Source: Laspinema sp. D2d (GTDB lineage Bacteria; Cyanobacteriota; Cyanobacteriia; Cyanobacteriales; Laspinemataceae). From it: a stretch of 64,000 bases of DNA. Of this stretch, positions 29,334 to 39,713 are shown one piece after another. Where the stretch lies: assembly GCF_025370755.1 (NCBI RefSeq), contig NZ_JAMXFC010000012.1:96823-160822 (forward strand), in the 5' to 3' direction. The translations under genes and the position numbers were made by a program. Each line of letters begins with the position of its first letter. Positions within the stretch are counted from its first letter, which is position 1. The notes beneath the pieces are model-generated. The model had not been told where the DNA came from and ran no database searches. It was given only the letters and a program-made list of their open reading frames with translations.

Positions 29334-30047
29334 ATGAAATCTGATACAATAACCGATATTTTTAATGGAATTCTCTCTCTAATCCAGATTATAATTTGGC
29401 CTGCTTTTGCTGTTTTTTTCGTAACTTACTTTGGAGACTCTTTAAAGACACTCCTCAATAATATTAGCGGATTAACTTTAAAAGCAGGCCCCTCGGGAGT
29501 GGAGGCGAGTTTTACTCGGCAACTGGAGTCGGCAGCGATGCTTGGTGCAGCATCGGAACAGAAGAAATCCAGTCAAGACTCCTCTGAGAGGAGGGAAAAT
29601 ACCGATGCTAATCATGAATCTCAAAAAATTATTCATGCGATCAAGCGCGTTTCTGACCCTCAAATTTCTGAAGAATTACTGACCAAAAAAGTGCTATGGG
29701 TAGATGATGGCTTAGAAGAAAATAGTTATGAGCAAAAAGCCTTAGAAGTATTAGGGGTTCAATGTAGTTTTTCTCGGAATACCGAAGAGGCGATCGCCAA
29801 GATAAAAGCGAGTCCTTATCATGCCATTATCTCTGATATCGAACGTCCCCCAGACGATCGCGCCGGTTACACCCTACTCGAAGAACTCCGGCGATCGGGC
29901 TATTATATGCCTTATATTCTCTACGATCGCATCATCCTCCCGGAACACCAAAGCGAAGCGAAGAGACTCGGTGCAAATGGCTGTACCACCCAACCTACTG
30001 AACTCTTTGAAACCATCATTTCTGCTTTAATTGGCGATCGCAATTAA
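29334..30047 (+). CDS. Membrane-anchored receiver-like protein
   Basis: A 237-residue protein. Residues about 14-33 (LIQIIIWPAFAVFFVTYFG) form one membrane segment; a polar linker (about 60-110) follows, then a receiver-like domain (about 118-237). The acidic start VLWVDDG and the phospho-acceptor position SDIER are kept, but the invariant Lys of receivers is missing: the corresponding loop reads TTQPTE. There is no output domain. It may sense through protein contact rather than classical phosphorylation (inference). Start: ATG at 29334; a TTG two codons earlier opens the frame. Confidence 0.75.
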   Translation: MKSDTITDIFNGILSLIQIIIWPAFAVFFVTYFGDSLKTLLNNISGLTLKAGPSGVEASFTRQLESAAMLGAASEQKKSSQDSSERRENTDANHESQKIIHAIKRVSDPQISEELLTKKVLWVDDGLEENSYEQKALEVLGVQCSFSRNTEEAIAKIKASPYHAIISDIERPPDDRAGYTLLEELRRSGYYMPYILYDRIILPEHQSEAKRLGANGCTTQPTELFETIISALIGDRN

Positions 30048-30129
30048 CCCAGGCAGTCGCCTTCCCTAAACCCCCACCTAAATTCTGCTAAAATCCAGTT
30101 AGGTTTCCTTATAAAGTTACCCCAAATCC

Positions 30130-30747
30130 ATGATAACATCTGTAACTAAACCCCGACGCGATCGCCAACAGTTAGGATTTGTTTTCCTGTTGAGTCTCCT
30201 TAGTTTATTCCATGCCGATCGCCCATTACAGTCCCAATCCATTGCCCTTTCTCCGGAATACCAAGCCGCATTAGCGGCCCTGAATATTCCCGTAGCCGTT
30301 CCAACCTACATCCCCGATGGATTTAGCCTATCTCAAATTAAAATTAACCTTTGTCCCTCCGATATTCCCCAACGTGGCGAATGTAGAGAAGGAACCTCCT
30401 ATCAAATCATTTATCGGAACCCAGACAATACCTGTTTAATGATTGAGGCCATTGGGGGAGGACTAGGCGGACCGGATAGTGAATTTCATTATACCACTCA
30501 AACCGCTCTTTTAGGAGAGGTTGAGATTAGATTTGGACAAATTCCCGGAGATAGAAATACCCCCCGTCCTCAACAATTAACCACTCCTCAACCTGGATTA
30601 TATAATTTCCCCGCAACCGGGAGATCCGATCAGTCGCCTTATTATGCTGTACGCGTAGAAGAAAACCGCTATTTATGTGGGCCGAATACTAACATTTCCC
30701 CTATGGAATTCGAGCAAATTCTTCAGTCTTTAGTATTGTTAAAATAA
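30130..30747 (+). CDS. Exported protein of unknown function
   Basis: A 205-residue protein with a basic N-terminus and hydrophobic stretch FVFLLSLLSLF (about 17-27), so probably exported. The mature part includes PVAVPTYIPDGF, YQIIYRNPDNTCLMIEAIGGG and three or four Cys that may form disulfides. It resembles unnamed cyanobacterial secreted proteins; no domain with known function was recognised. It lies about 80 bases after the receiver-like gene on the same strand, but a shared operon is uncertain. Confidence 0.65.
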   Translation: MITSVTKPRRDRQQLGFVFLLSLLSLFHADRPLQSQSIALSPEYQAALAALNIPVAVPTYIPDGFSLSQIKINLCPSDIPQRGECREGTSYQIIYRNPDNTCLMIEAIGGGLGGPDSEFHYTTQTALLGEVEIRFGQIPGDRNTPRPQQLTTPQPGLYNFPATGRSDQSPYYAVRVEENRYLCGPNTNISPMEFEQILQSLVLLK

Positions 30748-30749
30748 AT

Positions 30750-30936
30750 TTTTGCAAAATTCTCTTTAGCCCCCCAAGAACTAAATATTTATTCCTCTGA
30801 CTTCCCCCGATAAATAAACATTCATTCCTCTGGCTTCCCCCTTCTTAAGGGGGACGCGAGGGGGATCTAAGGGGGACGCGAGGGGGATTCAAGGGGGACG
30901 CGAGGGGGATTCAAGGGGGGTTGGGGGGATCAATCC
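30750..30936. repeat. Dispersed G/C-rich repeat, family A (copy 2)
   Basis: Begins TTTTGCAAAATTCTC and ends in GGTTGGGGGGATCAATCC. It contains three perfect or near-perfect 22-base tandem units AAGGGGGACGCGAGGGGGAT+YY (30847-30912). Lies between the exported protein and the end of the giant CHAT gene. Confidence 0.85.
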
Positions 30937-31014
30937 AGAATATTGGCGAAATCTAATCCTAAAATAGCTGTGAAAAATGGCAAGTAGCTGTTAAAAAATC
31001 GCCATTTTTAAAGG

Positions 31015-34000
31015 CTACCACGGACTACCAATTGTGATAAATCCGGACCAATAGTAAGGATGAGAAAGGTCCATTCCATTCAAATGTTCTAATTCCTTCG
31101 GCAAGGCGATCGCCGCATCAGAACCCACCAATTGTCCTCCTTCAAACCGGACCTCCCCGCGTAAAAGTTGCAGTTGTGCGCGACGCAATCCTTCCGCCCG
31201 AATGGGGGCCGATCGCAACTGCTGATATAATTCGCTCATTAATCCTAACGTTGCCTCATCATTCACATACCACACCGAGGCGATCGCCGATTTCACCCCG
31301 GATTGCACTGCTAATCCGGCAAATCCTAACTCTGACTGTTCATCTCCTACCGCAGTCCGACAGGAACTCAACACTAATAATTCAACGTCTGGCTCACTCC
31401 ATTGTAGCTCCTTCATCTGAGTAAAATCAAGCCGTTTATCCCCCAATTGGATATAAGAATTTTCCGGGTTTCCAGGCTGGAAATCGGCATGAGTTGCCAA
31501 ATGAATCATGCGGAAATCTCCCGAATTTCCCCGCTGATTCAGGGTATTAAATGTAAATGCTTCGTTTAAAAATACTTCACCCGGCCAACAGTTATTGCGG
31601 TTCGCTTGGTTGTTGCAAATAATCGTGTTTAATTCCAATTCTACTGAAGGTAACGGGGGTAAATTTTCAAACTTACTTGAACCCATTGCCAGCACTCGTT
31701 CATTTTTTAAATTCGTATAGTGAGGTTGAGTCAAACTAAAACTGGGAACTAAGGCCATACTATAATTTTCAATCAGAAATTTTTCTCCGTTATGGAGTGC
31801 AGCAAAAGGAATTGAGCGCAATCCAGCATCAGGAATAAACACGAGATTTTGAATGCCGCGTTTTTTCAATGCGGGTTCAATGGGTTCCATGACTAAGTGA
31901 TGTAATGCTTGAGCTGTTTCTAAATAATTATCCGTAAACTGTAGCTTAAAATCCGTGACTTGGTTTCGTAAATCCACAGCCAATTGTTCCACTAATTCGC
32001 GATACGCTTCGGGGATTTGAAAACGCAGGGGTTCTTCAACTCCCGTCACTACGAACAACTCGACAGGATCTTCGGGATGGGGGTCACAAGGCCATCCTAA
32101 CTCTTGTTCCCCCGTGCGATCGCCAAGTTCATCTTCCAGGCGATCGCTGGTAGGACAAAGCAGTGCTGAATTTTCATTCAACTGCTTTCGTCCAAACATA
32201 ATATAAATAACCGCTGTTTTGACTTCGGTGATTTCCTCCGTTTCTCGGAGCACTTCCTGGATTTCATCAAGGGATAGGAGTTCAAGGCTATCATCAGGAT
32301 AGTTAAAATAGGCCATAAACTCCCGAGAAAATGCTTCTTCCAGGGTCATAATCTGGGTATCTAACTTGAGGGGGGCGATCGCTACTTCAGTCCGGTCATT
32401 AGACCCTTCTGAGACTTGTAACCGTGAGAGAGAGCTTTCTATAGTGGCGATCGGTACAGCTTCCACGCCTACTGTAGTCGGTTCAGCGTTTGAGGTAATT
32501 TCAGTCGATAGCCCTACATTGACCACAGATTCCGGTTCTAAGGGAGACGACAACGGAGAGAGACTCGGTGTGGGAGAAACTGTGAGAATCGGTTCCGGTG
32601 TAATCGCTGGTGCCGGTCTAATTCTCGGGGGTTGGACGGGCTCCGGTTGTCGCACACTATCATTGACTGCCGGTTCCTGGGGAATTTCTGGTGTTACCAC
32701 AGGTTCTGGCGTTGTTACAGGTATCACCCGAGGTTCCCCTGTAGAAATGGGTTCCTCGGGGACAATTTGCGGGGGTATCGGTTCCGATCGGGGTGGCGGT
32801 GTTGAGGTGGGTTCCTCTGGAAGGGTCTCTGGGAGGATGGGGTTCTGAGATGTTGTCGGTGTCGCTGTGAGTGTGGGTTCCGGTGTGGGTTCCGGTGTCG
32901 GTTCCAGTGCCGGTTCGGGTGTAATATCATCAGTTGTAACCGTAATATTTCCCCGAGTAAAAGAATCTGGAAAGATTTCCCCCTGATTCAGGATAGATGT
33001 CCCTGTAATCACCACATCCTCAGTGCCGTTTAACACGGGATTCCCAATTTCAAATCCTGCAACGGGATTGCCAGCTTTCCCTCCGGCATGGTTCAGGGTG
33101 ATATTCCCACCACCCGTCCCGCCAGCGGTGGAAATACTAGCAAATCCCGTGGGAGAATAGTCACTGGCAAAGGACTCTATAGCGCGGAAATATCCCCCGG
33201 TGGTTGAGATAGATACATTACCGCCTCGGCCATTCGTTCCCCCTTGTGCGTTAATCCAAGAGACTTGGATATCACCAATCGGGTCCAGGAATACGTTCCC
33301 GGCATCTCCGCTGGTAGCACTAGAATCAATCTCCCCCGCAGTAATGGCAATTTCAGCAATGATGGTAATATCTCCCCCCTGTGTCACGCCGGATGCGGTG
33401 AGATTCTCCGTAGTAATTTCTCCGTTCTTACTGGTGACGGTAATTGATCCTCCAGTGGTTGTAGAGGATGTATCTAAATTCCCGGTGGTGATACTTGTGT
33501 TTTGACTTTCTAGGGACAGCGCTTGTCCGTTGGTAGTAATATCAGCAACAGTAAGCTGATTTGCCGACTGGATTTGAACTCCCGGTGCAGCAGTGGTGGT
33601 TAAGTTTCCATTCAGAGCAATAGTTCCGCTACTCAAGGCGCGGAAACTGGCGGCAGCAATGGTATCCAGTGCCGTAATATTCCCGGCATTCAAGATATCT
33701 ACATTCCCCAAGGGTTGCAGACTGCCGATCGCACTGTTAAAGGTAATTGTCCCGGTCCCAGCACTTAGGGTCAAATTTTGCCCCAAGTTCGTCTCACTGT
33801 CAACGGTTCCAGCAAAGGTGATGTTCCCCCCGCCTTCTCCAGTAGACAGTTGTAGTGCTTCAGCGAGGGCGATCGCGCCATTAAAGGTGATATCCCCCCC
33901 ATCAGTCATCACATTTCCTTGAACCGTCCCCCTGTCACTCGTCACTGTCACACTCTGCAACGGCGTTGTTTCACCTAAATTACCCCGGAGATTAATCGCA

Positions 34001-37000
34001 CCCGTTCCCGCATTTAACGTTAAATTGGCGCGGGTTCGATTAACCGAATTACTGTCAATATTTCCCACAACAGTAATATCACCCCCTTCGCTGTTTGTGT
34101 CGAGAGTAATATCAGTGTCCAGAATTACATTCCCAATCAAAGCAATATCCTGATAGTCGGTGATAATATCAGAATTGAGTTCAATCGTAGCCGCCTTCAA
34201 AGCAATCGCGGCATTATTTGAACCCGTAATTGTTTCATTCACGGCAATTCTTCCCGAACCTGCTTCTATCGTTACCGGGTCAAGAAAGGTTAGAGGATTG
34301 ACAATAGAAATGCTTCCCGATGAGTCAGGACGTCCCATAGTAATGGCGGTAAATCCATCTTGGATATACTCCAACTCCATGCGGGTTAGATGTAAGCTCT
34401 CTGCATCAATATTATTATCTCCCAGGGTCATATTCTGGGTTGTTATTGCCGGTTGTAGCGTCAGCGTATTACTTCCCGTAACGGGTCCATTAAACTCAAT
34501 TTGTCCCGCAGTTAAGGTGAGGGGATGATTCCCCGCATCCAGAGGGGAACCGAAAACTAAACCCCCCGTTCCAGCATTTAAACTCGCCTCCCCAGTTAGG
34601 GTGACTGGTGCAGTAAACTCAATATTATGATGATTGGTTGTAATTTCACTGTTGAGGATGACACTTCCCATGCCCGTTTGCTGGAAGATACCCTCTACAT
34701 TAAACGGTGCCGCAATTTCTAAAATTTCTGCATTGTCTAAAGTTACGCCACCGCCTCCCGTTGTCGTAATCGGAGCGTTAAACGTTATTTCACTCGTGGT
34801 CAGATTAATCCCATTTGGACCCGTTGTCACAATTTCGCCGTTAAAGATGGTGCTTCCTGTCCCCGCCAATTGAGTCAAACTCACGGCGGTTATAGATTCA
34901 GTCGTGACATTGTTGGCATTCAGAATAGTGAGGTTATCCAACTCGGTTTGACTGCCTACAGTCCCCTCTATAGCAATATTGCCGATTCCTGAATTTAAAG
35001 TTAGATTAGAGTTTCCATCAATAGTATTCGTAAAGGTAAGATTCCCAGAATCGGTGGTAAATGTAACCGGATTGAGCAGGTTAACCTCACCATCTAGGGT
35101 AAGATTTTGGGTATTGGTAATAATGCCTCCATAGACATAAATCCCTTGACCCGTTTTCAGAGTTAGGTCATAATTAGCATCAGTAAGGTCAATACTTTCA
35201 TCTAAAGACCCGAGATAAATATTGCCGACTGTTTCCGAACCCAGGGTGAGAATACCACGGGGAACCTCTAACATGAGCAATTCTTCGGTAGTGATATCGT
35301 ACTCAGCGGTAGTGTTATTGATTGATATGTCACCACCGGGGGCGATCGGTTCTAAAGTGAGCATCCCATTGGTAAAGATGCGACTCTCACCTATCAGGCG
35401 AATATCGTTACTTCGTAAAATGGCATCGCCACTGCCAGTTCCTAGATAATTGATAAAACTATTCTCTAACCGAATCCCCTCCACACCATTTGCACCCATC
35501 CCTTGCAGGGTAATAGTACCAGTTCCGGTCGATTCAACGTTACTGACGGGAGGAACATTACCAAGTTCGGTGTTATTGAGAGTTGTTAACAGAAAAATCC
35601 CTTGATTATTTTCTCCAGTACCATTGCCTGTACCTATGAGAGTAATATTTCCATTCCCGGATTTGATGGTTGTATTAGTCTCTGTGTTTTCTGGATTAGT
35701 GCCAATAAATATTCCCGTATTCCCATTTGTACCAGTGCCGCCAGTGCCTGTAATCGCGATCGCCCCTCCTGTGGATTCCACAACACTGCCATCTAAAATC
35801 GTAACACCTGGGTTCAATTCTCCCGTACCCCCGCCCTTACCAGTCAGGGTAATATCTCCGTTTCCTAATACGGTTGTATTGGTATTAACAAATATCCCTT
35901 CGTTATCATTAGTACCAGTGCCGCCGGTTCCTTCGATAGCGATCGCCCCTCCTGTGGATTGCACCCTGCTGCCATTTTGAAAACTAACGCCTATATTGCC
36001 TTGTTCTGTGCCGTTGCCGCCAGTGCCGGTAAGGGTAATATCTCCGTTTCCTGATATGGTTGTGTTGTTATCAACCAATATTCCCTCATTATTATTTGTA
36101 CCACTGCCGCCAGTGCCGGTGATGGCGATCGCCCCCCTTGTGGATTCGATCCGGCTGCCACCTAAAAGACGAACACCTCGGTTAACTTGTCCCGTGCCTT
36201 CGCCAGCAATGCCAGTGAGAATAATATTTCCGTTCCCGAATAGGGTTGTGTTATTATTAATTCCTATCCCAATGTTCTCATGCGTGCCCGCACCGCCGGT
36301 CCCTTCGATGGCGATCGCCCCACCTTTAGATTCCACAATGCTGCCCGTAAGACCAACACCTGCATTCTGTTGTTCCGTCCCATCGCCACCGTTTCCAGTG
36401 AGGGTGATATCTCCATTCGCAAATAAGGTTGTGCTATCGACAAATATCCCGAGGTTTCCAAGCGTGCCAGTGCCGCCGGTTCCTTCGATGGCGATCGCCC
36501 CGTCGCGGGATTCCAACCTGTTGCCACCTTCAAGCGTAACACCTTGGTTGTATTGTCCCGTCCCTTTGCCACCAGTGCCGTTGAGGGTGATATCTCCGTT
36601 TCCTGATATGGTTGTGCCAGTATCAATAACTATCCCAGTGTTGAGATTCGTGCCAGTGCCGCCAGTGCCGGTGATGGCGATCGCCCCACCTGTTGATTCC
36701 AATCTAATGCTACCTTGAAGAGAAACGCCTGAGTTGGATGCTCCCGTGCCGTTGCCACCGCCAGTCCCGATGAGGGTGATATCTCCATTTTCTGACTTAA
36801 TAATAGTTGTGATAGGAACAGTATCTGGAGTGTGCCTGACAAATATCCCCCTGTTCTCAGTGAGACCATTACCGCCGATGCCTTCTATAGTAATCCCTCC
36901 ACTGGTTGATTCTATGTTGCTACCCTCCACATCGATACCACTATTGGAATTTCTAGTTCCACTCCCTCTACCAAAAAGCCTTATATTTCCTTGTTCAGAT

Positions 37001-39267
37001 CGCAGAGTAGATTCTTGAAGAAATATTCCATCATTTTCTTCCAGTCCATTACTATTAACTATGCCAATCAGCTCGATTGTTCCCGTTCCCCCTGTTGACA
37101 CTGTATTATTTCCAAGAAGAATCACGCCATCAGTATATTCCCCTGGGCCACTGTTTCCTAAAATAGTTATATTTCCATTATTCGACTTTATAGTTATCCC
37201 ATTAAATAAATTAATTCCATAATTGTTAGAACTGTTAATTCCTGCATCTTGACTGCCCCACCCCTCTAGGCGGATTGCCCCGCCTGTGGATTCCACGGTG
37301 CTACTTTCTTCAAGTGAAATACCTATGTTGAAGTTTCCTGTACCCTTGCCGCTGCCTCGGAAGGTTATCCCTCCATTTTGCGATCGGACAATGCTATTAG
37401 TATTCAAAAATATTCCTCTGTTGGCATTTATACCGTTACCACCAGTACCCTCTAATCTAATAGTACCATTTTCGGCAGTTTGTACCCTGCTACTATTATT
37501 AATAAAAATGCCATAGTTATCACTATTGTTAATATTATCGAATCCTTTTCCTGTGATGTTAATATTTCCCCCTCCAGCATTTATAACTCCCGCATTAAGA
37601 TAAATTCCCTCCCGGAACGTATCAGCACTCCCATTACCTGTTGCTATGAAATTCCCACCCCTTGTATTAATTGTGGCATCGGTAATCGCAATTCCCCCAT
37701 CTGCGATTAAGTCAACATTTCCTCCATTCAGGGTAATATCTGCATTGACTCGAATATTCTTTCCCGCTTCAGCCCTGAGTCCTACTCCTAGATTTGGATT
37801 ATTAATAGCTGCACTAAAAGTAATATCATTATCGGCTTGTAAAATGACATTAGCGGTAGCGTCATTGATAGCCGTTACATCAAGTTTTGTATCCCCATCT
37901 GCGCCTATATCAGGTTTATTAAAAACATTGACTTGATTTAAGTTCAATGTTTCTCCTGTCCCTGCGGCGACTATTTCTATATTTGTGGGATCTAATAATA
38001 ATGTGCCGAGATTTCCATTAGGGGCAAAGGTATCAACTTGACCCTGATACTCTAGGAATTCTAATCCTGAGACTTCTACAAATCCGCCATCCCCAAATTC
38101 TGGGCCACCTTTGGCGCTGATATTGCCAAAAAATTGGGTAGTTTCATCGGCCCAAATAATGACTCGTCCCCCATTTCCGCTTTCTAGGGCATCGGCATGA
38201 ATGGTGGTATTAGGACTAATAAAGGTTTGTATTGCATTCGGAATTGAGCCATTTCCTTGATAGTCCCCACCTATTAAAACGGTTCCTCCGCCATTGGTTC
38301 CGGATGCGTTAATATTGGCATCAATGACCGCAACTCGATTTCCTAAAAGGGTGATTTGTCCTTGGGATGTGGTGATGGTTCCTGCGGCAATATTATCTCC
38401 GATTTGGGTTGGAATGGGAATTTTTGAATTGGATAATTCCACACTACCATCAGGGTTGACGGTGACTTGATTGGCATGAGTGATACCGGACCCTGTGAGC
38501 AATTCTGGTAAGGATTGGGGAGTGGAAATTGAGAGTTCAGATATGCCGGTTCGGATGTCTAAACTTAAGAGGTGATTCTCTTGAGAAATTCGGACTAAAC
38601 TTTCTCCGGGAACTGCTGCAATGGTTATATTGCCTCCAGGGACGGATAAAGTACCTGTGTTGAGGAGGGTTCCGCCTAATAGGGTTAAGTTGTTACCCGG
38701 TTCTAGGGTTAAGTTTCCCTGGTTAATAATCGCACCGGGTTGGAGGGTGGAAAAGACAAATTGAGAGGGGGTTCCGACTAGGTTGGACCATTGGGTATCG
38801 CCTATGGCATTGAACCAATTGCCTTGACTAAATCCGATGCCGGTGGCAGTGGTGGCGAAAAAATCGGCGGGGACATTTAATTGAGCGTTGGGTCCAAATA
38901 ATATCCCGGCAGGATTCATGAGGTAGAGGTTGGAGTTGCCGCCGCTGAGTTGAATTAATCCGTTAATAATAGAAGCATCTCCGCCGGTGATGCGTCCTAA
39001 AATATTTTGAATATCGGGGTTGGAGAGGAAGTTTGCAACTTGTCCGGGGTCGAGTCCAAATTGTTCAAAACTATGGAATAAATTTGCACCATCTTTGGAA
39101 AGTTGTCCCCCTTCGATGTTAAATTGTTGCCCTTCTGGGTTGACAATTGTGCCGGTGTCATCGGCGGCGGGGGTGATGGGTTGTGCTTGGATAGGTTTTG
39201 TGGTTCCGGTGAGACAGGAGAGAAGGAGGAAGAAGGCGATCGCCCTGAGTTGGTTGTGGGTTATCAT
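31015..39267 (-). CDS. Giant secreted haemagglutinin-repeat/CHAT fusion protein
   Basis: A 2,750-residue protein. Start chosen at ATG 39267 because a signal peptide (AIAFFLLLSCLTG, about 9-21) follows directly. Residues about 30-190 match the filamentous-haemagglutinin secretion domain (DGANLFHSFEQFGL, LYLMNPAGILFGPNAQLNV). About 622-1209 is a tandem array of roughly 60-residue glycine-rich beta-helix repeats (ESTGGAIAITGTGGTGTN ... NGDITLTGTGG), continued by diverged repeats to about 2100. A Pro/Thr/Glu-rich spacer (about 2110-2240) leads to a C-terminal CHAT domain with His2593 (HLATH) and Cys2636 (LSSCRTA). Likely exported by a two-partner route, but no TpsB gene is present. Role inferred: a cell-surface fibre with a caspase-like head. 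Confidence 0.9.
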   Translation of the reverse strand: MITHNQLRAIAFFLLLSCLTGTTKPIQAQPITPAADDTGTIVNPEGQQFNIEGGQLSKDGANLFHSFEQFGLDPGQVANFLSNPDIQNILGRITGGDASIINGLIQLSGGNSNLYLMNPAGILFGPNAQLNVPADFFATTATGIGFSQGNWFNAIGDTQWSNLVGTPSQFVFSTLQPGAIINQGNLTLEPGNNLTLLGGTLLNTGTLSVPGGNITIAAVPGESLVRISQENHLLSLDIRTGISELSISTPQSLPELLTGSGITHANQVTVNPDGSVELSNSKIPIPTQIGDNIAAGTITTSQGQITLLGNRVAVIDANINASGTNGGGTVLIGGDYQGNGSIPNAIQTFISPNTTIHADALESGNGGRVIIWADETTQFFGNISAKGGPEFGDGGFVEVSGLEFLEYQGQVDTFAPNGNLGTLLLDPTNIEIVAAGTGETLNLNQVNVFNKPDIGADGDTKLDVTAINDATANVILQADNDITFSAAINNPNLGVGLRAEAGKNIRVNADITLNGGNVDLIADGGIAITDATINTRGGNFIATGNGSADTFREGIYLNAGVINAGGGNINITGKGFDNINNSDNYGIFINNSSRVQTAENGTIRLEGTGGNGINANRGIFLNTNSIVRSQNGGITFRGSGKGTGNFNIGISLEESSTVESTGGAIRLEGWGSQDAGINSSNNYGINLFNGITIKSNNGNITILGNSGPGEYTDGVILLGNNTVSTGGTGTIELIGIVNSNGLEENDGIFLQESTLRSEQGNIRLFGRGSGTRNSNSGIDVEGSNIESTSGGITIEGIGGNGLTENRGIFVRHTPDTVPITTIIKSENGDITLIGTGGGNGTGASNSGVSLQGSIRLESTGGAIAITGTGGTGTNLNTGIVIDTGTTISGNGDITLNGTGGKGTGQYNQGVTLEGGNRLESRDGAIAIEGTGGTGTLGNLGIFVDSTTLFANGDITLTGNGGDGTEQQNAGVGLTGSIVESKGGAIAIEGTGGAGTHENIGIGINNNTTLFGNGNIILTGIAGEGTGQVNRGVRLLGGSRIESTRGAIAITGTGGSGTNNNEGILVDNNTTISGNGDITLTGTGGNGTEQGNIGVSFQNGSRVQSTGGAIAIEGTGGTGTNDNEGIFVNTNTTVLGNGDITLTGKGGGTGELNPGVTILDGSVVESTGGAIAITGTGGTGTNGNTGIFIGTNPENTETNTTIKSGNGNITLIGTGNGTGENNQGIFLLTTLNNTELGNVPPVSNVESTGTGTITLQGMGANGVEGIRLENSFINYLGTGSGDAILRSNDIRLIGESRIFTNGMLTLEPIAPGGDISINNTTAEYDITTEELLMLEVPRGILTLGSETVGNIYLGSLDESIDLTDANYDLTLKTGQGIYVYGGIITNTQNLTLDGEVNLLNPVTFTTDSGNLTFTNTIDGNSNLTLNSGIGNIAIEGTVGSQTELDNLTILNANNVTTESITAVSLTQLAGTGSTIFNGEIVTTGPNGINLTTSEITFNAPITTTGGGGVTLDNAEILEIAAPFNVEGIFQQTGMGSVILNSEITTNHHNIEFTAPVTLTGEASLNAGTGGLVFGSPLDAGNHPLTLTAGQIEFNGPVTGSNTLTLQPAITTQNMTLGDNNIDAESLHLTRMELEYIQDGFTAITMGRPDSSGSISIVNPLTFLDPVTIEAGSGRIAVNETITGSNNAAIALKAATIELNSDIITDYQDIALIGNVILDTDITLDTNSEGGDITVVGNIDSNSVNRTRANLTLNAGTGAINLRGNLGETTPLQSVTVTSDRGTVQGNVMTDGGDITFNGAIALAEALQLSTGEGGGNITFAGTVDSETNLGQNLTLSAGTGTITFNSAIGSLQPLGNVDILNAGNITALDTIAAASFRALSSGTIALNGNLTTTAAPGVQIQSANQLTVADITTNGQALSLESQNTSITTGNLDTSSTTTGGSITVTSKNGEITTENLTASGVTQGGDITIIAEIAITAGEIDSSATSGDAGNVFLDPIGDIQVSWINAQGGTNGRGGNVSISTTGGYFRAIESFASDYSPTGFASISTAGGTGGGNITLNHAGGKAGNPVAGFEIGNPVLNGTEDVVITGTSILNQGEIFPDSFTRGNITVTTDDITPEPALEPTPEPTPEPTLTATPTTSQNPILPETLPEEPTSTPPPRSEPIPPQIVPEEPISTGEPRVIPVTTPEPVVTPEIPQEPAVNDSVRQPEPVQPPRIRPAPAITPEPILTVSPTPSLSPLSSPLEPESVVNVGLSTEITSNAEPTTVGVEAVPIATIESSLSRLQVSEGSNDRTEVAIAPLKLDTQIMTLEEAFSREFMAYFNYPDDSLELLSLDEIQEVLRETEEITEVKTAVIYIMFGRKQLNENSALLCPTSDRLEDELGDRTGEQELGWPCDPHPEDPVELFVVTGVEEPLRFQIPEAYRELVEQLAVDLRNQVTDFKLQFTDNYLETAQALHHLVMEPIEPALKKRGIQNLVFIPDAGLRSIPFAALHNGEKFLIENYSMALVPSFSLTQPHYTNLKNERVLAMGSSKFENLPPLPSVELELNTIICNNQANRNNCWPGEVFLNEAFTFNTLNQRGNSGDFRMIHLATHADFQPGNPENSYIQLGDKRLDFTQMKELQWSEPDVELLVLSSCRTAVGDEQSELGFAGLAVQSGVKSAIASVWYVNDEATLGLMSELYQQLRSAPIRAEGLRRAQLQLLRGEVRFEGGQLVGSDAAIALPKELEHLNGMDLSHPYYWSGFITIGSPW

Positions 39268-39713
39268 TAGATTTCTTGTAGATAAAGGTGGACAATTTAT
39301 TAAAAGGCCAGCCAAATATTTAGGAAAAATTTATAAAATATTTCATTAAAGTCAAATGATTTATGCTTATTTAATATCTCCTTTCAAGGTTTAAATTGTG
39401 GTCCGGGGAATGCCGGAAAACTGATCAAGTTAAATGTACTGGAAGCGTAAAAATCCCAATTTAGCATAGTTTTTGGATTCTGTCCCTAGCCAAAAGTACA
39501 GGTTTGGGTGAACATTTGGACTGAATGCGAAGTTTTTAAATAATAAATCCCTGGTAAAAGCTCAATAGCCTTGACCAGAGATTAAATTATCAAAAAGCTT
39601 GTAATACAAGGATTTTTTAGCCCTAGGTCGGACTAAGAAGAGGGCAAAATCTTGGAATGAAACCTTGCACTATTTTTGCGAAGGTTAATTTAATAAAAAA
39701 CGCGGGATTTTTA

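Noticed and set aside
35600..36720. Long plus-strand open frames rich in Val-Pro repeats opposite the giant gene
   Set aside because: They are mirror readings of the minus-strand tandem repeats; no ribosome site and no plausible protein pattern.
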